Positions 20,958 through 30,699 of a DNA stretch of 64,000 nt are shown here, one piece after another. The notes under the pieces were generated by a model that saw only the letters and a program-made list of their open reading frames with translations, had not been told where the DNA came from and did not search any database. Numbering within the stretch: position 1 is the first letter of the stretch; every line of letters begins with the position of its first letter. The DNA lies in NCBI GenBank assembly GCA_014529385.2, contig CM043959.1, positions 85,913,029 through 85,977,028 on the forward strand. The letters run 5' to 3'. A program made the translations under genes and the position numbers. This DNA is from Adiantum capillus-veneris (taxonomy: Eukaryota > Streptophyta > Polypodiopsida > Polypodiales > Pteridaceae).

Positions 20958-21387
20958 GACTGGGGACACTTTTGGAATTTCTTTCTATATTATTATGTGT
21001 GCAAAGTACAAGGGAGTTCGTTGGATCTCACACTCAAACGCTGCATCCAAATGCTCTGAGTAATGAGCCCTAAAAGAACTATTTATTGTTACAAGGGTTG
21101 ACCCAAAAGTTTAAACTCAAAAGGTTATTAAACTCAAAAGAAACTATTCCCAAAAGCTTTGCTCAAATCTGTGAACCAAAAATAGGTAGCACAAATTATG
21201 GGTGTCCGTACACTCCCACGTCAGCATGTCAGCAGGAAAAGCGGAGATCCGTACAACCTGCAATTTCAGCGTGTCGGCGTGATTTTTGAGGATCTTCCAC
21301 GTCATAAGCCCAATGCGTTATACGGGTTACTGCCACGTGGGGCTATGTGTATGTATCTGGGGGCCTACCACGTCACCAATTTGTGAC
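20958..21387 (-). repeat. Element A 5' LTR, truncated
   Basis: Aligns with 13595-14028 and ends ttgtgaca. About 120 bases equivalent to 13473-13594 are missing, together with the primer site. Confidence 0.82.
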
Positions 21388-21558
21388 ACCACCCCTTTGC
21401 TATAATGTCTTTTACAATGGTCTCCAACTTGAATTTGGAGACAACGATGATTCAAATAGATTAGTACATTCTCGTCACCATTATGGATTCCCCATCCAAC
21501 ATGAACGATTCATTCTTCTATATGTCATTGACATCCACAAAGAAGATTGTCACTCCCC
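21388..21558 (+). repeat. Satellite monomer 5, right part
   Basis: Begins with the duplicated ccacc and completes the monomer interrupted at 13472. Confidence 0.88.
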
Positions 21559-22700
21559 AAAGACCTAGGGGGAGCCAAAGGGACAGAGCATTGAATTTTT
21601 CTCAAGGAAGGATACAAGAGGATATTTGCAACCTCTTTGATTCATCAAATTGACACACTAAGCCATCAGCCTAATGCTGTTTGGTACTATGCAATGCCTT
21701 GCAATGGAAATCTACTTCAAGGTGGTGCCCCACAAATGTTTCCCTTGAGTACAAAGGTGGGTTAGCCAAAAAGATCAGCCCAACTCTGCGAGCCTTCCCA
21801 CCAATGAGGATAGCGGTAACTTCACTATCATTAAGAGAAAAAATTTCCAAGTCTTTCAAGTCTCTAAATGGTAGATGATAGGTCACCATGCAAAGCAGCC
21901 CAAGGTTGTGCCAAGGCAAGAAAGATCACATAAATATATATGAGAGAGTGCCCGCCCTCAGAGGCATTGCACAGGAGGCATGCGCTCGGCTTGCTATTTT
22001 GCTTCATGTGCTTAGAAAGGTTATGATACTTGCAAGTGATATCCATTGGCGGGAGCTTCTATGAAGTCAAGGAGGCACAACCAAAATCCTTATTTCAATT
22101 ATCCCAAATGATGCCTCAAGCTCAAAAATTTTCATCGCATCTTGCCAATGCTGTCAAAACAAAGAAACCGTTCTAGTTGTCTACGACCACCCGTTTTGAG
22201 ATTCAAGAGTGAACTCGGCTTAACCTTTAATAAGTATACTTATTGTACCTTACTTCTCAAAATCCTATTTTATTTGACCTCCACAAAAGTCCAGCATTGA
22301 CATGACGTTCAGCTCATAACGTACGATCGAGGCCACAACCAAAGACAAGTTAATTATATTTCCAACCAAGGACCTCATTCAAGTTGCCATGAGGTGCTAG
22401 CATGGAAGAAGTTGTCTTTTTTATGTGCCCCCATGAGTACTACTCCGTAGATAATCATTGGGTATATGCAAGCTCTAAAGCCACTAAGCCTTACGAAGGT
22501 AAGAAAATGCTTGTATACAAAGGAAAATCCCCGCCCCTTTGTTGTCATGTGTTTTATAGTGGTCTCCAACTTGAATTCGTAGTCAACAATGATACAAATA
22601 TATTAGTACATTTTGGTCATCAGTATGCATTCCCCATCCAACATAGCCGATCCATTCTTCTATATGTGATTTACATCCCCAAAGAAGATTGTGGCTCCCC
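21559..22700 (+). repeat. Satellite monomer 6
   Basis: 1142 bases, near full length, short of part of the cactccccctgaaaac region near 21985. Confidence 0.88.
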
Positions 22701-23303
22701 AAAGACAAATGGGGAGCCAAAGGGACAGAGCAGTGGAGTTTTCTCAAGGAAGGATACAAGAGGAAGTTTGAATCATCTCTGATTCATCAAATTGACACAC
22801 TAGGCCATCAGACAAATGTTGTTTGGTATTGTGCAATGCCTTGCCAAGGAAATCTATTACAGGGTGGTGCCCCACAGTTGCTCCCCGTGAGTACAAATGT
22901 GGGTTAACCAAAAAGATCAATCGAACTCCACCAAGCCTTCCCCGCAACGAGGATAGTGGTAACTTCACTATCATTAAAAGCAACATTTGGCAAGTCTTCC
23001 AAGTCCCTAAATGGTAGAGGATACGTCACCAAGAAAAGCATCCCAAGTTTGTGCCAAGGAAGATCACATGAATATATATATAAGAGAGTGCCCATCCTCA
23101 GGGTCATCGCATAGGAGGCATGCACTCCCCTTGGAAAACAGTTTTTCATCGAGGCTAAATCCTCCACTTCTAGCTAGCAATCAGTTCGGCTTGCTATTTT
23201 GCTTCATGTGCTTCGATAGGTTATGATACTTGCAAGGAGGCACAACCAAAATCCTTATTTTAACTATCCCAAAAGATGCCTCTAGCTGAAATTCTCATCA
23301 TGT
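22701..23303 (+). repeat. Satellite monomer 7, left part
   Basis: Ends at gaaattctcatcatgt, where the family C LTR begins. The monomer resumes at 33758 with roughly 200-300 bases missing between the two parts. Confidence 0.82.
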
Positions 23304-24120
23304 TGATGCAAGCAAAGTTGGTATATGCTGGGAAGTGTTAGTGCAATGTTCTGTATGCGGATAGGTGCATGGTAAAGGGCTAAAGCCAGTGTGGGAGACC
23401 TGGGAAAGATAGTGGCAGTGAAAATGTATGTTCAAAGTGGGGTTTTAGGCCAAAGGGGCCTCCAAAATGGGATAATCAAGTTGGCAAATCAAGGTGTCCA
23501 AAATGTGCGGAATGCACCCTGAAATATAGTGCTTGAGATACTCTAGAGGCCTGTCAAGACGGCTCATCAAACAGAGCTTTGGTGTGAAAGATCGCTAGTT
23601 CAACGTTAGTAAGTTTTCAAATTCCGGACGGATAGGGCAAATGCGGACAGGTGGCCTGGGCCGGAACATGCAAGTAGGCATGTGAAGCTCAAGATGTAGA
23701 GCATGCCGATCTTTTCGGATTATTGATCAGAGTCCGAATGGGAAATTTATGGCCAGTTGAAAGTTTGTCGGGAGTCAGGTGTGTACAAGGTTGTCCACAT
23801 TAAAAGGCGTGCCATAAAGTGTTTTTCTTTTTTTAACCTTGACTAGGTTTGGCAAGGTAGCATGCTCTGCATGGAGTCAGTTGAAATCAACGGCTTGCAA
23901 ATCGGAATCATGGGCAATTGGATACACCAAGGAGAATGTGAGGCGGTCAAGAACATTTTTTTCGCCTTTTGGCGGTTTTAATTCACGGGCTCAAAAAAGT
24001 TGAGTGCAAAAAACTTTCTCATGGCTTTGAGCCGACAAGACAGAGTTCTAGTGGATTGACGAGGTGGGTGTTTTTCAAATTCGCCATGGGGCAGCACCAA
24101 CAGCATGGAAATGGTGTGTC
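23304..24120 (+). repeat. Family C 5' LTR, left part
   Basis: Starts ttgatgcaagcaaagttgg and aligns with 32100-32890 (gtgggagacctg, tttggcaaggtagcatgc). Interrupted at 24121; continues at 26439. Confidence 0.85.
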
Positions 24121-24249
24121 TGTTGGGTATGCAAGCCCGGGTTTCAGTGGCATCTGTCTGTGGGAACACCCTCATAGTGCATGTAGCTGTAAGCAACTGT
24201 AGGCCATCGGTTCAGTTGCAAGTCAAGTTTGCATGGCTTCTCTTGGCTT

Positions 24250-24255
24250 TATAAA
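24250..24255 (+). promoter_or_regulatory. TATA box of the copia LTR
   Basis: ggctttataaacattg; kept in the 3' LTR at 26253-26258. The CT repeat begins about 70 bases downstream. Confidence 0.65.
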
Positions 24256-24310
24256 CATTGTAAGGTTTTAAGAAAGTATTATCAATCAATACAACTAGCG
24301 TGTTGTTTTC

Positions 24311-24318
<8 letters not shown>

Positions 24319-24406
<88 letters not shown>
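24319..24406 (+). repeat. (CT)n(GT)n microsatellite in the LTR
   Basis: About 22 CT then about 22 GT units. Downstream of the TATA box, so probably transcribed. Confidence 0.95.
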
Positions 24407-24407
<1 letters not shown>

Positions 24408-24453
24408 GTAGCACGCCTGCACCACCATGCCTCCATAGCTAAAGCACCCAACA

Positions 24454-24467
24454 CCGGTATCAGAGCC
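24454..24467 (+). promoter_or_regulatory. Primer-binding site, initiator tRNA-Met
   Basis: ccggtatcagagcc directly after the LTR; it matches the tRNA-Met 3' end complement except near its first bases. Confidence 0.85.
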
Positions 24468-25010
24468 TCAGCTCTGGAGTTACCCTCGCGTGAACTGCTT
24501 CTTGCAGAGAAGACGATGGCTTTGTGGACCTGCTCAGATTCGGTTGCAGCTGCCATCAACAGGTTCGCTTAGCACCCTGGTGAAATTTCTACACTTGAGC
24601 GTCTCCTAATTAAGCCTCCTTAGCCTACTGCAAAGCAAATCCGTCATCTCGACGTCATCTGCAACAAAAGAAACTAGCTGTTTATATTTCTTTGCATTAA
24701 AATTCACACACAAGGCTTATTTTGAGCCTATCCACCCATTATTTTCTTGGCCACCCCCTATGAAAGAGGTGCTTCTCACATTCAAAGCCAACTTTGTGGA
24801 ACATTAAGGCATTGGACCACCGTCTCGGGGGCGGGAGGCATAAAGCTATTGCTGAAGGAAAATTAGCCGAGTCAAGTAAGACGTCGGTTGATGGAAAACC
24901 TAACCCTATTTTGATTTTTCAAGCAAACGGGCATTCCCCCCCTTGCAAAATCTTTCTGCTACAAGTCAAATCTGACCAAACTCTTCACCTTTTATTTTAA
25001 AGACCTCAGT
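24468..25010 (+). other. Untranslated leader of the gag-only element
   Basis: 543 bases without a convincing frame. The length is similar to that of the relict at 45120-47013 (about 515). It probably holds packaging signals, but nothing recognisable stands out. Confidence 0.55.
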
Positions 25011-25859
25011 ATGGCGTCGAAAGTCGACAAATATAACGGGACCGGTTTCCACGCTTGGCAAATCAAAGTTAAAGGCAATTTGATGCGGAAAAACCTATGG
25101 AACGTTCTCAAGCCTCTCGCAACCGACGAATCTGGCACATCCACTGCAATTACAAGGGCATTATCTGCCGAGCAACAGAGGAAAGACGAACAAGCTTTTC
25201 GTATCATTCTAACTTCCTTAGAAGACGACTTTATTCATTATTTGGATGATATTGACTCTTCAAGTGCTACCTGGATAGAGTCAAAGAATCTTCTCGGTGC
25301 CAAAGCTAAGTATTCAAAAATGAGTTTAAAAATGGAATTATATTCTATTCGCATAGGTGAAGATGAAAATATTGCAGCTTTAGCTAATAGACTGAAGAGC
25401 ATCAAAACACAGCTAGTTTATGTTAAGGCCCCTTTGCCAAATGAAGACCTTATAGCCGTTTTTCTGAATAGTCTCCCTGCAAAATTTCATCAAATTGTCA
25501 CTATTTTGAAGGAGAAGGTTCCTCTGCCTTCTTTGGATGGTATAGTTAACTCATTGCAGAAAGAAGAGAAGCGAGTACCACGAATCAGCTCTTATGTACC
25601 AACTGCATATGTAGCCCGTGGTTGCACTTCAACTGCCAATTCCACCAGGTCTACTACCAGCACTAGACCTTGTGCTATATGTGGACACAGCAATCATCAA
25701 ACCAAGGATTGTTTCAACAAAAATCATTGCACCCATTGTGGAAAGACTAATCATCCATCGGACAAATGCTTTAGGAAGAATAAGCGACAGATCAATATGG
25801 TTGAAGGTGATGAAGACGATGAAGCACCAATGCTTTTCGTAGAAAGTGATTTACTGTAG
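25011..25859 (+). CDS. Copia gag protein, 282 residues, intact
   Basis: ATG at 25011 (MASKVDKYNGTGFHAWQIKV), TAG at 25857. The N-terminal part is a typical copia gag (KNLWNVLKPL, AIALANRL-type SIRIGEDENIAALANRLKSI, then IAVFLNSLPAKFHQIVTIL). Two zinc knuckles follow at about residues 220-260: CAICGHSNHQTKDC and CTHCGKTNHPSDKC, each a perfect CX2CX4HX4C. The tail is acidic (EGDEDDEAPMLF). In this family gag packs the RNA into particles. An uninterrupted frame in a region full of broken relicts suggests recent activity or selection for packaging in trans. I chose this start because it is the first ATG and the homologous relict starts at the same residue. Confidence 0.92.
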   Translation: MASKVDKYNGTGFHAWQIKVKGNLMRKNLWNVLKPLATDESGTSTAITRALSAEQQRKDEQAFRIILTSLEDDFIHYLDDIDSSSATWIESKNLLGAKAKYSKMSLKMELYSIRIGEDENIAALANRLKSIKTQLVYVKAPLPNEDLIAVFLNSLPAKFHQIVTILKEKVPLPSLDGIVNSLQKEEKRVPRISSYVPTAYVARGCTSTANSTRSTTSTRPCAICGHSNHQTKDCFNKNHCTHCGKTNHPSDKCFRKNKRQINMVEGDEDDEAPMLFVESDLL

Positions 25860-26119
25860 TTTGTTTCTCTTTAGTCTATCTTTATATTTCCGTTATGTTA
25901 GTTATTTATCAATAATTATATGGGTTATAGACACTGCCACAAAATAAAGTGGTAAGACCACCCTTTGTTGTTTGGTCGAGTTTTGGTATCTCTCACACTA
26001 ATGGTTGTTTGAGGGAAGTACACACCTATGCTATAGTCAAGGGGGGGACTTCTACTCATGGTTTCAAGTGAATGAACACTACCATGGTTTGTCTCGAGGC
26101 CATTGTCAATAATTTGGGG
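25860..26119 (+). other. 3' non-coding region of the gag-only element
   Basis: Shares atgggttatagacactgcca-type sequence with the relict at 45133-45215. No remnant of pol is visible. Confidence 0.6.
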
Positions 26120-26131
26120 TTGAGGGGGGGT
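26120..26131 (+). promoter_or_regulatory. Polypurine tract
   Basis: ttgagggggggt immediately before the 3' LTR. A second purine run (aagggggggga-like) lies at 26039. Confidence 0.75.
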
Positions 26132-26320
26132 TGTTGGGTATGGAAGCTCGGGTTTCAGTGACATCTGTCTGTGCGAACACCCTCATAGTGCATGCAGCTA
26201 TCGGCCACCCGTTCAGTTTTGCAAGTCAAGTTTGCATGGATTCTCTTGGCTTTATAAACATTGTAAGGTTTTAAGAAAGTATTATCAATCAAAACAAGTA
26301 GCGTGTTTTTCTGTGAATTG

Positions 26321-26393
<73 letters not shown>

Positions 26394-26438
26394 TAGCATG
26401 CCTGCACCACCATGCTTCCATAGCTAAAGCACCCAACA
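26132..26438 (+). repeat. Gag-only copia 3' LTR
   Basis: 307 bases, tgttgggtat to acccaaca, with a pure (CT)n tract at 26323-26389. Confidence 0.92.
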
Positions 26439-27225
26439 GTGTCCAAGTTCCTATTTATGAGTGCAAAAAGGAAATGTTGACTCCACTTTGGAGGGAAAAA
26501 CAAAAGACAAGGGCTGAGCTTTGGAGTTAAGAGGAAAAGGGAAAAAAACAAGTGGAAGGGAGGCCCCACAGGACGCTAGTGCATAGGTCTTTTTTCTAGA
26601 AGTTTCAAAAAAAAAAGAGAAAGAGGAGCAAAGAAGCAACAACGGCACCGTCTTTGCCCCTTTGGGGAAAAAACGAAGCGCTTCTTTTTTGAAGGAGGAG
26701 AATTGGAGGGGTTTTGGGGGTCGATCTTCTTCTTCACTCACTCGTTCGAGGGTGAGGCAACCCAAGGAGAGGCTCTTGGAGGGAGGGCTTTCAAGCGACG
26801 CGAGCTGGAGAGAGGAAAGAGCTCACGTGCATGCGTGCTTCAACAATGAAGGCAAGAGGAGGAAAGTCCGATTCCTAACAATGGCACCAATGAGGGTTGG
26901 CGTGATCGGTCTTTGGTGTCCGTCCAAGTTGTGCCGACAAGGCTGTTTATACTAGGTTGTACTAAGCGAAGGAAAGCCAGGATTTCTCGCACTTTGGTGT
27001 CATTTCCCCTTTCCCCCCTCTATTCTATTGCTCTTGTGTCCGCGTTGTGGGTGTGTGCTTCTAGGCAAGTGTGCCCCCATTGAACCGGTGGTGTCTTGCA
27101 ACAAAGAGAGAGAAAAGAGGATCTTTGTGTACAAGGGAAGCTCTGAAATTTGTTGTGTGGTGCGTGTGTGATTGATCGTGATCCGATATAGTGTGATCAA
27201 GTCAAGAGGTGTGCAGGTAGTGGTC
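26439..27225 (+). repeat. Family C 5' LTR, right part
   Basis: Begins with the duplicated gtgtc. Aligns with 32895-33650 (tatgagtgcaaaaaggaa, caccaatgagggtt, gattgatcgtgatccgatat). It joins gag directly near 27225, so the LTR end, primer site and gag start are deleted. Confidence 0.82.
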
Positions 27226-27473
27226 ACTTTGAATCATGTTGGGCGGAGTTAGCAACGACTATGCAACTAGCCAATGGTGAGTCCTTCAAATTGGATAAAT
27301 TTATGGCATGCTTACATCCGAAGGTGCGAGAGAAAGTGAACTTTGAAAGCCCAAAGAACTACAATGAGGCAGTGGCGATCGCAAGGTTAAAAAGTAGAAA
27401 AATGAAAAAGAAGATAGAACATGTCGTAGCACGTTATGAAGCGATGACACTTACTCAACCACAAAGTCCTTGA
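27226..27473 (+). pseudogene. Family C gag, C-terminal part
   Basis: FESCWAELATTMQLANGESF, MACLHPKVREKVNF, then basic SRKMKKKIEHVVARYEA. Open for about 80 codons to the stop at 27471. Its N-terminal half is missing, unlike the relict at 3890-6653, which keeps part of it. Confidence 0.78.
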
Positions 27474-27720
27474 GAGTCAACTGAAGAGGAAAATCCAAGG
27501 GAATAGGGGTACAACTGCTATTCTGTAGCAGTGGATAGGTACTATTCAGGATCTATCGGAGGAGATGGAAGAGCTGAGGTTGAGTGTAATGGACAGGGGA
27601 CAACCAAGGGGAGCAAGGGGCATTGCTATAATTGCAATGAAAAAGGGAATTATGCACCAGACTGTCCTCATTGTTTGGCAGAGGGAGAGGCCAAGCACAA
27701 TTTAATGACCTGAGGGAGCA
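27474..27720 (+). pseudogene. Family C CCHC knuckle region
   Basis: GHCYNCNEKGNYAPDCPH at about 27618-27671 is CX2CX4[H replaced by N]X4C: both Cys pairs remain, the His is lost. It would bind nucleic acid. Confidence 0.75.
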
Positions 27721-28525
27721 GACAACTGGGCATTTAGTACAACCGGTCCCTCCGGATGGTGGTGAAGTCCCTAGAGCACGAACATCATTGGTGTGGATAA
27801 GCAAGATGTTGAAATTTTTGCCTATAAAAGGGCAAGAATGGAGAAAGAAACAGGAACTTAGTGGAAAACTAGAGCCTGTAAAGACAAAGAGAAAGTGTAC
27901 GAGGGTAAGGAGCCGCTTGAAACTAGCAAGAAAAGAAGGTGTTGCAAGATTAGACAAGCGGATTTCCAGCTTGGGCACGGCCATCCAGAGTATGATCTGG
28001 TAAGTGATGTCCAAATTCAAAGAGCTAATATTTATTTTGGACAATTGTTAGCATTGAACCCAAATTTGAGGCGATAGTGGTCGACTCGCGTTAGCACTAG
28101 GCTGCCAAAAGGTAAGGGCAATGTGCATGCAGTGCAAAATATGGCACTCAAGGTAGGTAGCCTAGAGAATGTTCTTCCCTTGGTGGATGTTGTCATTGAG
28201 AAAAGGATGCAGGTTCAAGCCTACATAGATAGTGGGCACACATCTTCATCATCACTGAAATTGCAATGAAGGAAACCAAGTCGGTAGCCAGGTCAAATGT
28301 GTGCATGAGGATGGCTTACCATGCTTAAGCTAGGTGTTTCGGCGTGGCCCAGGACGTAACACTGAAGGTGATGGGCATAAACTTCCTAATCGACTTCGAT
28401 CTGATGAAAGCTAGGGATAACGCGTATCCTATCATCTTGGGTAGGCCGTGGCTGTTGGCAATAGGTGCCAAATAGGATTGGGAAAGCAAGGTGTTTACCT
28501 TTCCTGATAAAGAGAAAGAAGCCAA
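27721..28525 (+). pseudogene. Family C linker and aspartic protease
   Basis: A charged linker (27780-28075) with FGQLLALN is followed by VQAYIDSG at about 28212-28235, the protease active-site D-S-G. After a frameshift come FLIDFDLMKARDNAYPIIL and GRPWLLAIGA. Several stops. The protease would mature gag-pol. Confidence 0.72.
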
Positions 28526-28879
28526 GTGATGCTAGATCTAAAGACCAAGGAAAGCCATTTCCATCCTATGGAAGAGAGAGATGAGGATGACACCACCAAC
28601 TATGAGTACGGGATTGAAACGGCCTATGATGAAGGCTATATAGATACAGAGGAAGAAGAAAGCAATGACGATATGCTCAAGATTGATGCTGACTTGTTTG
28701 CGGTCATTGTGAAAGACCCTAGTGCGAAAGAGGAGGTGCAATCACAGGTGCATACCATAGGTACTGAAGATGTGGTCAATATGCTAAGTGGAGACTTGAC
28801 CAAGAAAGAGAAAGAAAGCTATGTCCAATTGTGTGCATCCTTTTTAACCTTATTTGCAAAGGAGTATAAGGATTTGTGA
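28526..28879 (+). pseudogene. Family C acidic protease-RT linker
   Basis: A 117-codon open stretch with runs of Asp/Glu (YIDTEEEESNDDML), ending KESYVQLCASFLTLFAKEY then KDL and a stop. No enzyme motif. The end is the segment that resembles the satellite start. Confidence 0.65.
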
Positions 28880-29523
28880 GGAGCCAAGAGTGTTGAGCAC
28901 AAAATAATCCTCAAGCCTAAGGTGCAGAAGCTAAGGAGATTGGGTGAAATTCAAAAAGAATCCCTTTGGCAGGAGATCAATCATTTACTGGATGCAAATA
29001 TTATATACTCCGTGAAGGAGTCAGAGTGGGTTTCCCTAGTGGTTATCACTTTTAAAAAGAATGGGTGTGTGACGATTATAAGCCATTGCATGCTGTGACC
29101 AAGAGGAATCACTACCCATTTCCATTTCAAGACGAGACTCTAAATTAGGTGGCTGGACATGAAAGGTATTCCATCATGGATGGATTTTTTGATTACTTTG
29201 AGATAGGGATTGCATTGGAGGGTCGGTTGAAGACTACCTTCCTCTCTCCATGGGGTTGTTTTTCTTATCATAGGATGCCATTTGGGCTGGTAAATGCCTA
29301 TGCTACCTTTCAAGACTGGATGAATAGGGATTTTGGTCCATATCTAGACAAATTTATTAGGGTTTTCATGGATGACATTGGATGTTATAGCTCAAGGGCG
29401 GATCATTTGTTGAATCTACGGCTCTGTTTTCAAAGGATGGATGAAGAGGAAGGTCAGTTGAACAACAAGAAGTGCAGATTAGCACAATCCCGAGCATCAA
29501 TGTTGGGACATGTGGTATCATAA
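28880..29523 (+). pseudogene. Family C reverse transcriptase, core
   Basis: The N-terminal part (EIQKESLWQEINHLLDANI) is broken by stops. From 29149 it is open: ERYSIMDGFFDYFEIGIALE, FLSPWGCFSYHRMPFGLVNA and the catalytic VFMDDIGCYS, that is FMDD. It copies RNA to cDNA in the particle. The sister copy at 63433-63981 has FMDN instead. Confidence 0.85.
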
Positions 29524-29535
29524 AAGGTAATTGAA

Positions 29536-30120
29536 GTGGATCCAAAAAAGGTCAAGGCTCTAGTCTTAATAGACCCTCCTTCCAGCGGACAAGGTTTGGT
29601 GTTGTTCGTGCACAAGTTGAAGTATCTGTCAAGGTTTTTTTGGATACTATTGCAGTATGTATACCCCCTTCAAAAGAGGGCACACCAAGTGCATGGCTTT
29701 GAATGGAATATAGAGGCTCAAGTAGACATTCACAGGGTGAAGGAAATCCTGTGTCAATTGCCTACGGTGTCTCCTCCCAGTCATGAAGATGATTTTTATG
29801 TTTCCATGACAGTAGGCACCGTAGCCATTGCGGCAGTACTATTGCAGAAGGCGAGAAGAAGCTATAAACCTATTTATTTTGAGAGTAGGGTGATAATTCC
29901 TTGGGAGGTGACCTACACCAAAGCGGAGCAGTGGGTCATCGCCTTAGTTTTTGCTTGCAGGAAGTTCAAGGTGTATCTTATCGTGGGGACTTTTTTTTTG
30001 TGCTAACGGCCAACAATCTATTACCGGAGGTAGTGTTGCACTTAAAGCCAGGGAATCAGATCATGAAGTGGGTATACAGCTATGTAGGAGTTTGAATTTG
30101 AACTCAAAATTGACCATACA
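29536..30120 (+). pseudogene. Family C RT thumb and first RNase H
   Basis: VDPKKVKALVLIDPPSSGQG, LKYLSRF and PLQKRAHQVHGFEWN are the connection. DDFYVSMTVGTVAIAAVLLQ, PIYFESRVIIP and YTKAEQWVIALVFACRKFKV are RNase H. A frameshift near 29990 precedes LTANNLLPEV and HEVGIQL. Confidence 0.78.
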
Positions 30121-30144
30121 AGTAGATCTCACCTGGAGGATATT

Positions 30145-30690
30145 TTGGTCAGCAAGGCTGTTGATTTGCCAGTCTATCTCAGGGTGGTGCGATGTGAAAC
30201 CAAAGAGGAACCTGATTTAGTGGGAGCTTTTACCATGTGGTTTGATGGAGCATACAAGAGGATAATACAGAAGGAAAGCAAAGGTGTGGTGATATGGGAT
30301 CCAAACAACAGGGTGATCTTTTCAAAAGCCTACAACTTGGAGAACGTTCACACCAATAATGAGGCGGAGTATCTCACCCTCCATTTAGGTTTGAAGCAGT
30401 GTGTTGAGTTGGGTATCTTGAGGTTGGTAGTGAAAGGTGATCCATTGCTAGTCAAGCAGTTGTTGGGCCAATGGCAGGTGAAACAGGATTCATCAAAGCA
30501 TTGGTTCTATGCCATCAAGAAGTTGGTGAAGTTTTTTGAAGAGGTTTAGTTCATGCATGTTAGAAGAGAGAAGAACCAAGAAGCAGACCAGCTTGCAAGC
30601 AGCAAGGTACAATTGCAGATTACAAAGATATATGTGGCCCCAGCCACCCATGGTGGTCGTGAGACCTTAAAAGATGTTGAAGGCTTTTTT
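30145..30690 (+). pseudogene. Family C second RNase H domain
   Basis: GAFTMWFDGAYKRIIQKESK, GVVIWDP, NNEAEYLTLHLGLKQCVELG and VVKGDPLLVKQLLGQWQVK carry the D..E..D pattern of a type I RNase H, placed after the first one and before integrase. Dual RNase H is a mark of the Tat lineage of plant Ty3/gypsy. Open for about 134 codons; a stop at 30547 precedes KNQEADQLAS. The minus-strand copy at 62400-62928 has the same domain. Confidence 0.8.
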
Positions 30691-30699
30691 AGCACGGAT

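Larger units (their letters stand above)
13473..21387 (-). mobile_element. Ty3/gypsy element A (minus strand), chimeric with chromovirus B
   Basis: The termini are family A LTRs starting tgtaacaaac and ending ttgtgaca. ccacc stands on both sides (13468-13472 and 21388-21392), and the satellite continues across. The PPT next to the left LTR shows that the left LTR is the 3' LTR. Of A's own interior only the 3' region and part of integrase (to ~15557) remain. The rest is chromovirus B sequence, and A's 5' LTR has lost about its first 120 bases. Confidence 0.85.
24121..24453 (+). repeat. Gag-only copia 5' LTR
   Basis: 333 bases, tgttgggtat to agcacccaaca. It holds (CT)n at 24319-24362 followed by (GT)n to 24406; the GT part is absent from the 3' LTR. 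Confidence 0.92.
24121..26438 (+). mobile_element. Gag-only Ty1/copia element with intact gag
   Basis: Complete 2.3-kb element: LTRs, a primer site of the initiator tRNA-Met type, a 0.5-kb leader, one open gag frame, a polypurine tract and perfect 5-bp flanks gtgtc (24116-24120 and 26439-26443). It has no protease, integrase, RT or RNase H, and only about 270 bases lie between gag and the 3' LTR. It fits the gag-only (TR-GAG) class described in plants and would depend on another element for enzymes. It interrupts the family C LTR, so it is the younger of the two. Confidence 0.92.

Noticed and set aside
24212-24572. Frames with long Arg-Glu, Ser-Leu, Thr-His or Cys-Val runs
   Set aside because: They translate the (CT)n(GT)n microsatellite in the LTR; the frames at 26155-26569 are the same case.
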